From Deltaproteobacteria bacterium (GTDB taxonomy: Bacteria; Desulfobacterota; Desulfobulbia; Desulfobulbales; Desulfurivibrionaceae), in assembly GCA_026388735.1 (NCBI GenBank), contig JAPLJG010000044.1, forward strand, positions 1-41,002: a DNA stretch of 41,002 nucleotides. Reading direction: 5' to 3'. Within the stretch, counting starts at the first letter, position 1. Each line of letters starts with the position of its first letter. This document shows positions 7,891 to 16,163 of this stretch, one piece after another. Below the pieces are notes generated by a model, which was not told the origin of the DNA, searched no databases, and was given only the letters and a program-made list of their open reading frames with translations. A program made the translations under genes and the position numbers.

Positions 7891-10146
7891 ATGGAAGATT
7901 TACGAAAACGACTGCTCAAGGTAGAAGAACGCACCAGCTATCTGAGCCAGATCAAGGATGGCGTCGAGTGGGGCAATCTCTCCGGCCTGCGCGAAAAATT
8001 TGTCACCCTGCGGGACAAATTCTACGAGTACACGGAAGACCAACTGGCCGAGGAAATCCGCGCTTTTTAGGAGTCTCTCTCCTTTCTGGAGGCCCGCTGC
8101 GAAGAGACCCTAAGCTCCATGGACCGGGTGCGCATTGTCCGCAATCCCCACCGGTTCTCGCTGAAAGACATCCTTGAGAATGTCTACGAGGATTATACCG
8201 AGCTTGGCGGTGCCGAGGAGGTCAGCATCGATCCCTCCATGGTTGCGGCCAGGGCGAGCATCATGCGCCGGGTAAAAAACAAGTCGGTGATGCAGCAGGT
8301 CATGGTTATCGGCCATGAGAAGGGGCATGGCGAGGAGTATCGCAACGGCGGCTGCAGCAAGCCCTGGGGCAACGAAAAGGCCCTCCGTTACATGCGGGTC
8401 GCTGAAACCGAAGGCATTCCCATCCATTTCTATATCTTCACCCCCGGTTCCTTTCCGGTGGAGGATTACCCCGGCGCGGGCCAGCAGATCGCAAGAAATC
8501 TCTACGCCATGGCCAAGCTGCGGGTGCCGATGATTTCCGTCACCTCGGAAGGCGGCTCCGGCGGGGCCGAGGCCGTGGGCATGACCGATGCCCGGTTGAT
8601 GTTCTCCCACGGCTACTATTCGGTTATTTCCCCGGAAGGCGCGGCAGCCATTGAGGGCAAGATCCGCGAGGGCGAAAAGATGCCCAAAGAGCTGGTGGAG
8701 GCCTGCGCTGAGCGGTTGCACATCACGGCGGAAGAAAACCTCAAGCTCGGGACCATCGACCGGATTATCTACGAGCCGCCCCTGGGCGCCAAGCGCGATG
8801 ACTTCGGTTTTTTCCGGCAGCTCAAGAGCGAGATCATCCGGGCCACCGACGAGGTGGTTTTGAAAACCAAGAGCCTCAGGGCTTTTCGCGCCTATGAATT
8901 GACGATGAAGAAGGCGGAAGAGCAGGTCGTGGAAGAGCCGCATATCGAGATCTCCTGGGATCTCAACGAGGATGAAGTCAAACGGCTGCTGGTATTGCGC
9001 TCGAAAAAATACCGGGCCATGTCCTGCAAGGCCTATTCCGAAGAGAGCTCTGCCTGTTCCGCTTTTTGTCAGAAGGCAAAAAAGAGTATCGCCAAGCTGT
9101 ACTACACTTTTCGCTATGATCTGTTGAAGAGTCAGCAGAAACAGGTGAAAAAGGTTTTTCAGGATGTGTCCGGCGAGGGCTCCGTGCTCCTTAAGCAGGT
9201 TTCCTCTCCGATCACTGCGGCCTACGATTTTATTGCGCGGAAACCGGGGGTTCGTCCGGGCAAATCCCCCGTGGCCGGCAGCGGCGGCGGGGAAGACCCC
9301 ATCGAGTTCGGGGATATCTACACCAGCCCGCTGGCCAATGAGGACCGGACCGTGACTTGCCCCAATGCTGAGAAGCAGGGGTGCAAGGATCTCTGGGTCC
9401 CTGATTTGTATGGCGAATTCGGCGGGGTTTGCGAAAATTGCGGCCACCATTTCCCTCTGGAATATCAATGGTATCTCAAGCATCTCTTCGATCCGGATTC
9501 CATTCGGGAATTCAACCCAGGGGTCTGCGCGGGTAATCCCCTGGCCTATCCCGGGTTTGAAAAGAAGTTGCAGGCCGCCATTGCCAAAACCGGTCGGCGC
9601 AGCGGCATCATCACCTTCGATGCCAGGGTTATGGGCGTTGATCTGGTGGTGGCCATGTTGTACAGCGATTTCAGAAACGGCACCGTTGGCGCGGCTGAGG
9701 GCGAAAAATTCGTGCGGGCCTGTGAATCGGCCAAGCTGAAACGGCGCCCCCTGTTGGCCTATGTGCACACCACCGGCGGCATCCGCATCCACGAGGGAAC
9801 TCTTGGTGTGGTGCAGATGCCCAAGTGCACCATGGCGGTGCGGGAATACATCGATTCGGGCGGCTTGTACATTGTGGTTTACGACAACAATTCCTATGCC
9901 GGGCCGGTGGCAAGTTTTCTCGGCTGTTCGCCGTATCAGTTTGCCATCCGTTCCAGCCGGGTCGGTTTTGCCGGGCCACGGGTTATCCGCGACACAACAG
10001 GAGAGGATATCCCGCCTGATTACCACAACGCCCGCAATGCCCTGCAACGCGGACATATTCAGGGTATCTGGGACCGTCGGGAATTTCGGCGCAACCTGCA
10101 TAAATCCTTGCTGACCATGGGTGGCAGCAATCTGTATTATAGGTAA
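7891..10146 (+). CDS. Fused acetyl-CoA carboxylase carboxyltransferase (AccA-AccD order), frame interrupted by TAG
   Basis: Transfers the carboxyl group from carboxybiotin to acetyl-CoA, giving malonyl-CoA. The frame from ATG 7891 is protein-like throughout (MEDLRKRLLKVEERTSYL..., later ESLSFLEARCEETLSSMDRV) but has one in-frame TAG at codon 60 (8068-8070). The alpha half follows: RNPHRFSLKDIL, VIGHEKGHGEEY, EGGSGGAEAVGM, YSVISPEGAAAIEG. After a variable linker comes the beta half with a zinc knuckle (C490, C498, C514, C517) and RFVRA/GFAGP-type motifs (KFVRACESAK, TTGGIRIHEG, VGFAGPRVI). Without the stop the product would be 751 aa. E. coli has separate accA and accD. A protein starting at ATG 8119 would keep both catalytic halves (675 aa) but lacks a good Shine-Dalgarno site. 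Downstream, 56 bases separate it from the biotinyl protein. Confidence 0.85.
8068..8070 (+). other. In-frame amber codon inside the carboxyltransferase gene
   Basis: TAG at codon 60 of the frame starting at 7891. Coding character and family resemblance continue across it: the following ESLSFLEAR... segment aligns with the AccA helix just before the 'RHPQRPYTLDY' region of E. coli AccA. A single change from GAG or another codon one base away would restore the frame. TAG is used as an ordinary stop by prfB, the glycosyltransferase, cheW, ychF and dtd in this window. Confidence 0.85.
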
Positions 10147-10149
10147 GTT

Positions 10150-10177
10150 GACAGCTGATAGCTGACAGCTGATAGCT
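10150..10177 (+). repeat. 14-bp tandem duplication between carboxyltransferase and biotinyl protein genes
   Basis: GACAGCTGATAGCT occurs twice head to tail directly after the carboxyltransferase stop. The unit contains AGCTGATAGCT-like inverted symmetry, resembling short interspersed intergenic repeats seen in several genomes. No function can be assigned. Confidence 0.7.
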
Positions 10178-10202
10178 AATTGTTAATTCACAACGGTTTG
10201 CG

Positions 10203-10850
10203 ATGACTGACGAAATAGATTTCGACGCAATAATTGGCAAGTATCGTTCCGATCCTTTTGACTATATGGATGTATGTACCGTCCATACCGGTCAGGTCCG
10301 CTTTCGGGTGAAGGAAGACGCCGAGGTGGAAGGGCCGTCCGGCGAGTGGCAGCATGTTCGGGGCACCCTTCTCTATGAAATATTGCGAGAAGGGAACCAG
10401 AAGAAGATTTTCTCCTCGAGCAACGGCGTGGTTTCCTTTATCCGTAGCGACCTGGAAGGTCAGTTTGTCGAGGCGGGCGAGAAGATTCTCACCATCCGTC
10501 ATCCGCTAAAAAAGCGCGAAATCATTGAAAACATTCTTCGCCAGGTGTTGGAACCTTTCAACGCGCCCGAGCGGGCCAAGTATTTTTTTTCCCTCGATCT
10601 CCAGGCCAAGATCGACAAGCACGGCCAGCGGGGGGTTTCCATCAAGCCCGGCGACGAGATTCTCACCATGTCCCTGATGAAGCGCGATACCCCGGTCTAT
10701 TATGCCGGGGAGCCGGGGATCATCCATTCCGTGTATTTCCAGCCGGGGGTCAGCGTCTCCCAGGGCGAGCCGCTGCTGGGCATCTGTTCCCAGGAGAAGC
10801 TGCCCATGATTCAGCGGATTATCACCCGCGTCAAAGCCGAATGGGAGTAA
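10203..10850 (+). CDS. accB: Biotinyl/lipoyl-domain protein, probable biotin carboxyl carrier with altered motif
   Basis: 215-aa protein with two hammerhead-like (biotinyl/lipoyl) halves. The second, about residues 145-195, fits a biotin carrier fold: IKPGDEILTMSLMKRDTP, then AGEPGIIHSVYFQPGVSVSQGEPLLGI. In standard carriers the target lysine lies in (E)AMKM; here the equivalent is SLMKR with K160. The first half (GNQKKIFSSSNGVVSFIRSDLEGQFVEAGEKILTI, about 64-99) resembles a lipoyl-type half without an obvious target lysine. Position between the transferase and a biotin ligase gene supports the carrier role. The usual Ala/Pro-rich linker of AccB is absent. Whether K160 is biotinylated is an inference. 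ATG 10203 is preceded by a 56-base spacer and a weak Shine-Dalgarno site. Confidence 0.7.
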   Translation: MTDEIDFDAIIGKYRSDPFDYMDVCTVHTGQVRFRVKEDAEVEGPSGEWQHVRGTLLYEILREGNQKKIFSSSNGVVSFIRSDLEGQFVEAGEKILTIRHPLKKREIIENILRQVLEPFNAPERAKYFFSLDLQAKIDKHGQRGVSIKPGDEILTMSLMKRDTPVYYAGEPGIIHSVYFQPGVSVSQGEPLLGICSQEKLPMIQRIITRVKAEWE

Positions 10851-10874
10851 CTTGCTCAGCAGCCCACATCTGCG

Positions 10875-11798
10875 TTGTCATCGGCCTGCTCATGTGCAAT
10901 AGCACAACTCATCTTCGCCGAGGAGATTCCTTCCCGTCTCGCCCACTATCCGGCCGAGGTCGTCCAGGCCGTGTACCGGTATGGCGCCCCGGTGGGCAGC
11001 ACCATCCAGCACCTACCCCAAGCCGAACGGCTGATGCCCCTTGCCCGGCAACGGATCAACGAATATGAGGCTCTCGGCCAGTCCTGCCCCAGCGGCATGC
11101 TTTTTCTTGCCGATGAACTCAGCGATGGCCGGGGCCGGTTTCAGCGCTCCTGGCACGCGCCGATCGGCGGTCTCTGGCTGACCTTGGTCATGGCCAACAC
11201 CCTGCTGCCCGAGAGCATGCGCCTCTATCCCCTCGCTGCTGGCATGGCCTGCTGCGAGGCGGTGCGGAGTTATGGCATTGATGCGCGTCTCAAGTGGGTC
11301 AATGACGTGCATGTGGCAGGGCGAAAGATTTGCGGGGTGCTCTGCGAATCTTTTACCAGCGCCACCCATGCCGAGGAATATGTCCTGATCGGGGTGGGCC
11401 TCAATATCAACAACCTGGCCTTTCCCTCTGAGCTGGGCACAACGGCGGTGTCCATGAAGGAGATCCTCGGGCATGATACCGACCTGACGGCTTTTGCCGC
11501 CCGATTGCTGGCCAAATTTTCTTGGTCTTTCGGCCTGCTCTGCTATGACGAGGCCCAACGCCTGGCTGCGGACGACGGTTCCGGCGCCGACCTGCCGGAG
11601 AGCCTGCTGCTTACCGCCTGGCGGGAGTTGAGCGACACCGTTGGCCGTCGGGTTTGGTTCGGTTTTGATGTCCAGCAGCAGCCCCAGTATCGGGCGGAGG
11701 TGTTGGGCCTTGCCCCGGACGGAGGCATCATCCTCCGCCACCTTGAGAGCGGGGCCGAGATCGTCGAACATTCCGGGGAATTGTTGTATATTGATTGA
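10875..11798 (+). CDS. birA: Biotin-[acetyl-CoA-carboxylase] ligase
   Basis: Attaches biotin, via biotinyl-AMP, to the carrier lysine. About 307 aa. The class II ligase catalytic core is visible: SDGRGRFQRSWHAP (biotinyl-AMP loop), GGLWLTLVMAN, LKWVNDVHVAGRKICGVLCES (the KWPND...KxxGIL element, here KWVND) and IGVGLNIN, with a C-terminal SH3-like domain (DTVGRRVWFGFD...APDGGIILRHLESGAEIVEHSGELLYID). There is no DNA-binding helix-turn-helix, so it should not be a repressor. The start is uncertain: TTG 10875 is the first in-frame start after the carrier gene, without a clear ribosome site. Its last base overlaps the next start (TGATG). Placement beside the carrier suggests it modifies that protein. 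Confidence 0.85.
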   Translation: MSSACSCAIAQLIFAEEIPSRLAHYPAEVVQAVYRYGAPVGSTIQHLPQAERLMPLARQRINEYEALGQSCPSGMLFLADELSDGRGRFQRSWHAPIGGLWLTLVMANTLLPESMRLYPLAAGMACCEAVRSYGIDARLKWVNDVHVAGRKICGVLCESFTSATHAEEYVLIGVGLNINNLAFPSELGTTAVSMKEILGHDTDLTAFAARLLAKFSWSFGLLCYDEAQRLAADDGSGADLPESLLLTAWRELSDTVGRRVWFGFDVQQQPQYRAEVLGLAPDGGIILRHLESGAEIVEHSGELLYID

Positions 11799-12634
11799 TG
11801 CCTTCACCAACCACCCCAGTCTCTATCATCATCCCCACCCATAATAGGGCTAAATTTCTGGCCCAGGCCATCGATTCGGTCCTTGCCCAAACCTACCCCA
11901 ACTTCGAACTCATCGTGGTGGACGACGGCTCCAGCGACGAGACCCAGGCGCTGCTTGCCTCCTACGGCAAGGCCATTATCAGCCTGTATCAGGAAAACCG
12001 TGGCCCGGCTGCAGCTCGGAATGCCGGGATCAGGGCGGCCCGCCATCCCCTCCTCGCCTTTCTCGATTCCGATGATCAGTTCACCCGCAACAAACTGGCC
12101 CTCCAGACCGCCGCCATGGAGGCGCAACCGGAGCTGCTCATCTCCCACACCCAGGAAACCTGGTTCCGCAACGGCCAGCACCTCAATCAGAAGAGGCACC
12201 ACACCAAGGAAGGCGGCGATATCTTTGCCCGCAATCTTGCCCTCTGTATGGTGGGGATGTCCACAGTCATGGCCCGGCGGGAGTTGTTCGACCGGGTCGG
12301 CCTGTTCGATGAAAGCTTTCCTTGCTGCGAGGATTACGAATTCTGGCTTCGGGCCAGTGTCGCACATCCCTTTTTCCTGCTTGATACGCCGCTGACTGCC
12401 AAACACGGCGGCAGGCCGGATCAGGTCTCCGTCCAGTTTCAAACCGGCATGGACCGCCTCCGCATCCAGGCCCTGGAAAAACTCCTCTCCTCCGCCTCCC
12501 TCACCCCGGACCAGTTTTGTCTGGCCAGCGCAGAGCTGGTTCGCAAGGCCGTGCTCTACGGGAATGGTTGTCTTAAGCATGGCCGCCCCGAAGAAGGCCA
12601 CCGCTGTCTCGCCCTTGCCGCCCGACATTCCTAG
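11798..12634 (+). CDS. Family 2 glycosyltransferase
   Basis: GT-A fold transferase, 278 aa, using a nucleotide-sugar donor. The N-terminus shows VSIIIPTHNRAKFLAQAIDSVL, the donor site VVDDGSSDET at about 41-49 and the DxD-like LAFLDSDDQF near 90. DESFPCCEDYEFWLR is the usual acceptor-side ED-Y motif. ATG 11798 overlaps the birA TGA by one base, so it is translationally coupled to the carboxylase operon; I discard the TTG three bases earlier. No membrane segment is evident. The sugar and acceptor are unknown, and the link with fatty-acid precursor synthesis may be only operon convenience. Stop codon TAG. Confidence 0.88.
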   Translation: MPSPTTPVSIIIPTHNRAKFLAQAIDSVLAQTYPNFELIVVDDGSSDETQALLASYGKAIISLYQENRGPAAARNAGIRAARHPLLAFLDSDDQFTRNKLALQTAAMEAQPELLISHTQETWFRNGQHLNQKRHHTKEGGDIFARNLALCMVGMSTVMARRELFDRVGLFDESFPCCEDYEFWLRASVAHPFFLLDTPLTAKHGGRPDQVSVQFQTGMDRLRIQALEKLLSSASLTPDQFCLASAELVRKAVLYGNGCLKHGRPEEGHRCLALAARHS

Positions 12635-12677
12635 CTGTCTGTGTAGCCTGGTCAAAATTATTCCGCATTTTTTGTGT

Positions 12678-12707
12678 TTGACATTGCCTCCCGAATTTTC
12701 ATAGCAT
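12678..12707 (+). promoter_or_regulatory. Candidate promoter upstream of the first MCP gene
   Basis: TTGACA (12678-12683), an 18-base spacer and TAGCAT (12702-12707) lie in the 203-bp gap between the glycosyltransferase and the first MCP. The transcript would start near 12714 and pass through a terminator-like hairpin before the gene start at 12838. No flagellar sigma28-type box was recognised. Confidence 0.4.
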
Positions 12708-12785
12708 GGACATGTGGGTATTTGCACCTATCCTGAGCAACGTTCCGCCAATGGCCGGAGGTGTTCTTGAATTGCGGTCTTGATT

Positions 12786-12805
12786 GCCCCTTTTGGGGCT
12801 TTTTT
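12786..12805 (+). terminator. Intrinsic terminator-like hairpin ahead of the first MCP gene
   Basis: GCCCC-TTTT-GGGGC followed by six T residues. It can end transcripts coming from the glycosyltransferase operon or act as an attenuator of a transcript started at the candidate promoter just upstream. The 70 bases between promoter and hairpin contain a second small hairpin around 12751-12766 (TCCGCC...GGCCGGA), but match no riboswitch I know. Confidence 0.6.
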
Positions 12806-12837
12806 CACCAATCATTTATTGCCACAAGGGGTAGCGT

Positions 12838-15800
12838 ATGTTGAAGAATTTGAACATCGGACAAAGACTGAATGCGGCTTTTGGTGTCGTGCTGCTCTTA
12901 CTGGCAGCGGTGGCTGCGGGGGGATATCTCAACGTTAGCAGGCTGGATGGGCTGATCACGGTGGTGGTGCAAGACAAGTTCCAGAAGGTGGAGCTGCTTA
13001 CGGACATGAATGAAGATGCCAACATCATTTCCAGGGCCTTGCGCAACATGGTTATCCAGCCGGATGCAGAAACCATCAAAAAGGAAAGCACCCGCATCAG
13101 TGAAATGCAGGAGAAGATTACCAAGGACCTTGGTCAGCTCCAGGAGGTTGTTCGCTCGGATACGGGAAAGGGCTATCTTAAAACCATCATTGACGCTCGA
13201 AATGCCCATAAGGAGCAGCTTGCGCTCATGCTGGATATGCTGCACCAGGGGAAGACAAAGGAGGCAGCTACCGCGTTGTTCGGTAGATTCAGGGAGGCGC
13301 AGACCGCATATTTCAAGGCGCTTGAGGACATGGGGCAGTACCAAGTCAAGGAAATGGAACGGGTTGGCGCGAACGCGAATGCACTGGCAGGCTTCACCCG
13401 GTGGCTCATCCTGAGCATGGGGATCATTGCCCTGTTGTTGGGCGGGGCGCTGGCCTGGTTCATTACCCGTTCGATCACTCGGCCAATCGCGGCCTGCGTC
13501 GAGGCCGCCCACCGGATCGCTTCGGGCAACACCGAGGTGCAGCTCGACACCACTGCCAAGGATGAAACCGGGGTGCTACAGACTGCCATGGTTAAAATGG
13601 TGGAGGCGATCAAGGCCATGTCCAAGGATGCGGCCATGCTTTCCAGCGCGGCCGTGGCAGGCAAGCTCGCCACCCGGGCTGATGTGACGAAACACCAGGG
13701 CGATTTCAAAAAGATTGTCGAAGGAATCAACAGCACCATGTCGCGACTGGTGGGGTTGCTGGACACCATGCCCGCCCCAGCCATGATCATCGACAATGAT
13801 TTCACTATTCTTTATATGAACGAACTTGGGGCCAAGGTCGGCGGTAAGACTCCGGCCCAGCTCATCGGCAGCAACTGTTACGACCATTTCAAGACCTCGG
13901 ATTGCAAGACTGACCGTTGCGCCTGTGGCCAGGCCATGCGAAACGGACAGGTGGCCAATTCCGAGACCGATGCCCATCCGGCGGCTGGTGTGGATTTGGA
14001 TATTTCTTACAGCGGTACGCCGCTTCGCGATGAGGCGGGCAAGATTATCGGCGCCTTCGAGGTGGTGAGCGACCAGACTGCGGTCAAGAAAGCCGCGCGT
14101 CAGGCCCAGAAGGTTGCCGATTATCAGAATATCGAAACCGAGAAGGTCGTCTCCTGTATGAGCAAGCTTGCCAAGGGCGACACCTCTTGCGCCATTACCC
14201 CTGCCCCAAGCGACGCCGATACCGCTGAGACCCGCAAGACCTTTCAGTCCATTGCCGATGCTTTCAATGCCTGTACTGCGGTGGTCGGCGCCTTGGCCGC
14301 TGATGTGGGGATGCTTTCTAAGGCAGCCATGGAAGGGAAGCTGAACACCCGGGCTGATGCTGCGAAACATCAGGGGGAATTTAAAAAGATTGTCGAAGGG
14401 GTTAATAATACCATGTCGCGGCTGGTGGGGCTGTTAGACACCATGCCCACCCCGGCCATGATTATCGACAATGATTTTAACGTGCAGTACATGAACGAAC
14501 TGGGCGCCAAGGTCGGCGGCAAGACCCCTGCCCAGCTCATCGGTACCAGGTGCTATGACCATTTTAGCACCTCGGATTGCAAGACCGAGCGTTGCGCCTG
14601 CGGTCAGGCCATGCGAAGCGGGCAAAACGCCGGTAGCGAAACCGATGCCCATCCTGGGGGGCTGGATCTGGACATCAGCTATAGCGCCACGCCGCTCCGC
14701 GATGAAGCAGGCAAGATCATTGGCGCCTTCGAGGTGGTGAGCGATCAGACCGCGATCAAGAAGGCGGCCCGGGTGGCGGAAAAGATCGCCAACTATCAGG
14801 ATGTCGAGACCCAGAAGCTGGTGGAGTGTTTGGAAAAGATCGCCGAGGGCGATCTCTCCCTGGCCATAGAAACCGAACCCGCCGATACCGATACCGGTTC
14901 GGTGAAACAGGTCTTCGACGGCATCGGTTCGGCGCTGGGCACGTTGATTAACGCTTTAAACGAGATCACCGACGCGGCCCGCGAGATTGCCGGGGGCAAT
15001 CTGCTGGTCAAGATGAAGAAGCGGAGCGAGCAGGATGAATTGATTCAGGCTCTCCAGGAGATGGTCGAGAAGATCAAGGAGATCATCACCGATGTGCGTG
15101 GTGCCTCGGATCAGGTGGCCAGCGGCAGCCAGGAGCTGAGCAGCAGTTCCCAGCAGGTCTCCCAGGGGGCCAGCGAACAGGCCGCCGCAGTGGAGGAGAT
15201 TTCCTCATCCATGGAGGAGCTGGCCAGCACTGTGGCTCAGACCGCCGATCATGCTCGGCAGACCGCAGCCATTTCCACCAAAGCTGCGGCGGACGCGGTG
15301 AATGGCGGCAAGGCGGTTGGCGAAACCGTGGCAGCCATGCAACTCATCGCCAAAAAAATCGAACTCATCGAGGAGATTGCCCGGCAGACCAATCTGCTGG
15401 CCTTGAACGCCGCCATCGAGGCGGCCAGGGCCGGGGAACATGGCAAGGGCTTTGCTGTGGTGGCTGCCGAGGTGCGTAAGCTCGCAGAGCGCAGCCAGGT
15501 GTCGGCCCAGGAGATCAAAGGGGTTGCCGGAGCCAGCGTGGAAACTGCTTCCAATGCGGGCAAGCTGATTAACGAGATTGTGCCGCAGATCCAGAAAACC
15601 GCAGAGCTGGTTCATGAGATCGACGCGGCCAGCAACGAGCAGGCTAGGGGCATTGATGAGAATGCCCGCGCCATCCAGCAGTTTGACCAGGTGATCCAGG
15701 CCAACAGCGCTGCTGCCGAGGAGATGGCCTCCACCAGCGAGGAGCTGACCGCCCAGGCAGCCCACCTCCAGGAGACTATCGCTTTTTTCAAGGTGGAGAC

Positions 15801-15954
15801 AGAAGCCCGGTTTCGGCCCCAGGGGCGGTCTCTGCCCCTGCCTGCTCCGTCTAGTCCGATAGCGAAAAAAACAGCCGGTGGCAAGGGCAAAGGGGTGAAA
15901 GGGGTGAAGCTGTCCCTGCCCGGTGCCGGTGATGGTGATTTTGAGCGGTATTAA
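12838..15954 (+). CDS. Methyl-accepting chemotaxis protein with two Cys-rich PAS modules
   Basis: Chemoreceptor of 1038 aa. Membrane segments lie at about 12-32 and 188-208. The periplasmic part between them looks helical (four-helix-bundle type, [14 protein letters not shown]). A HAMP linker follows at about 209-262. Then comes a duplicated block (about 262-455 and 487-680, offset 225 aa), each copy with a HAMP-like piece (GKLxTRAD..KHQG.FKKIVEG) and a PAS domain (PAMIIDNDF...[27 protein letters not shown]) containing [20 protein letters not shown] further HAMP-like part and the signalling hairpin tip ([31 protein letters not shown]) follow. It ends in GDFERY, a possible CheR/CheB tether. 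The clustered cysteines suggest redox, metal or heme sensing, which is inference. ATG 12838 has AAGGGG upstream. Confidence 0.92.
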   Translation: MLKNLNIGQRLNAAFGVVLLLLAAVAAGGYLNVSRLDGLITVVVQDKFQKVELLTDMNEDANIISRALRNMVIQPDAETIKKESTRISEMQEKITKDLGQLQEVVRSDTGKGYLKTIIDARNAHKEQLALMLDMLHQGKTKEAATALFGRFREAQTAYFKALEDMGQYQVKEMERVGANANALAGFTRWLILSMGIIALLLGGALAWFITRSITRPIAACVEAAHRIASGNTEVQLDTTAKDETGVLQTAMVKMVEAIKAMSKDAAMLSSAAVAGKLATRADVTKHQGDFKKIVEGINSTMSRLVGLLDTMPAPAMIIDNDFTILYMNELGAKVGGKTPAQLIGSNCYDHFKTSDCKTDRCACGQAMRNGQVANSETDAHPAAGVDLDISYSGTPLRDEAGKIIGAFEVVSDQTAVKKAARQAQKVADYQNIETEKVVSCMSKLAKGDTSCAITPAPSDADTAETRKTFQSIADAFNACTAVVGALAADVGMLSKAAMEGKLNTRADAAKHQGEFKKIVEGVNNTMSRLVGLLDTMPTPAMIIDNDFNVQYMNELGAKVGGKTPAQLIGTRCYDHFSTSDCKTERCACGQAMRSGQNAGSETDAHPGGLDLDISYSATPLRDEAGKIIGAFEVVSDQTAIKKAARVAEKIANYQDVETQKLVECLEKIAEGDLSLAIETEPADTDTGSVKQVFDGIGSALGTLINALNEITDAAREIAGGNLLVKMKKRSEQDELIQALQEMVEKIKEIITDVRGASDQVASGSQELSSSSQQVSQGASEQAAAVEEISSSMEELASTVAQTADHARQTAAISTKAAADAVNGGKAVGETVAAMQLIAKKIELIEEIARQTNLLALNAAIEAARAGEHGKGFAVVAAEVRKLAERSQVSAQEIKGVAGASVETASNAGKLINEIVPQIQKTAELVHEIDAASNEQARGIDENARAIQQFDQVIQANSAAAEEMASTSEELTAQAAHLQETIAFFKVETEARFRPQGRSLPLPAPSSPIAKKTAGGKGKGVKGVKLSLPGAGDGDFERY
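13621..14880 (+). repeat. Tandem 675-bp duplication inside the first MCP gene
   Basis: Two related blocks, roughly 13621-14205 and 14296-14880, encode the HAMP-like plus Cys-rich PAS unit twice. The protein copies are offset by 225 residues (M267 and M492 are equivalent). Long stretches are identical in protein ([52 protein letters not shown]) and similar in DNA, so the duplication is clear but not fresh. Confidence 0.85.
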
Positions 15955-15976
15955 CCCTGGTTGCCGATCGTCCTAT

Positions 15977-16020
15977 GTCCACGCAAAATGCCCCACTATG
16001 TCGGGGAATTTTGCGTGGAC
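15977..16020 (+). other. Large perfect-arm inverted repeat between first and second MCP genes
   Basis: Arms GTCCACGCAAAAT (15977-15989) and ATTTTGCGTGGAC (16008-16020) pair perfectly over 13 bp, then one mismatch, then CCCC/GGGG, around the 8-base loop ACTATGTC. No T-run follows on either side, so it is not a typical intrinsic terminator. It lies 22 bases after the MCP stop and could stabilise the mRNA 3' end, terminate weakly, or be a remnant of a short mobile repeat. Confidence 0.8.
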
Positions 16021-16070
16021 GTGCCAGGTTTTGCTGATTTAAGGCAATTGCCCCCCTCTGGTTTTATTCT

Positions 16071-16100
16071 TTGACGTGGTTTATTTCCCATGCGTATAAT
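16071..16100 (+). promoter_or_regulatory. Promoter for the second MCP gene
   Basis: TTGACG (16071-16076), 18 bases, then a perfect TATAAT (16095-16100) make a convincing sigma70-type promoter 63 bases before the start codon. This indicates that the second MCP, and possibly the che genes after it, can be transcribed independently of the first. Confidence 0.6.
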
Positions 16101-16163
16101 TGTTCCGTGTGAGTAGTTTTACCGAGTGTTATCGGGGGATGCCTGGCGGACAAGGAGAGCACG

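Noticed and set aside
8068-8070. Pyrrolysine reading of the TAG as the preferred explanation
   Set aside because: TAG ends at least five ordinary genes in this window (prfB, glycosyltransferase, cheW, ychF, dtd) and no pyl genes are visible; mutation or sequence error is simpler.
8110-10101. Long open frame (663 codons) on the minus strand opposite the carboxyltransferase
   Set aside because: Mirror of a GC-rich coding gene; composition is not protein-like and no motif is seen. The same holds for the minus frame 6295-7428 and the plus frame 28392-29780 opposite glnS.
10150-10177. Start of a CRISPR or larger repeat array
   Set aside because: Only two 14-bp units without spacers; no array continues.
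12714-12785. c-di-GMP or other known riboswitch before the first MCP
   Set aside because: The sequence lacks the conserved bases of the classes I could compare from memory, so only a generic leader hairpin is claimed.
16001-16060. Intrinsic terminator after the first MCP
   Set aside because: The hairpin is strong, but no T-run follows on the plus strand, so it is described as an inverted repeat instead.
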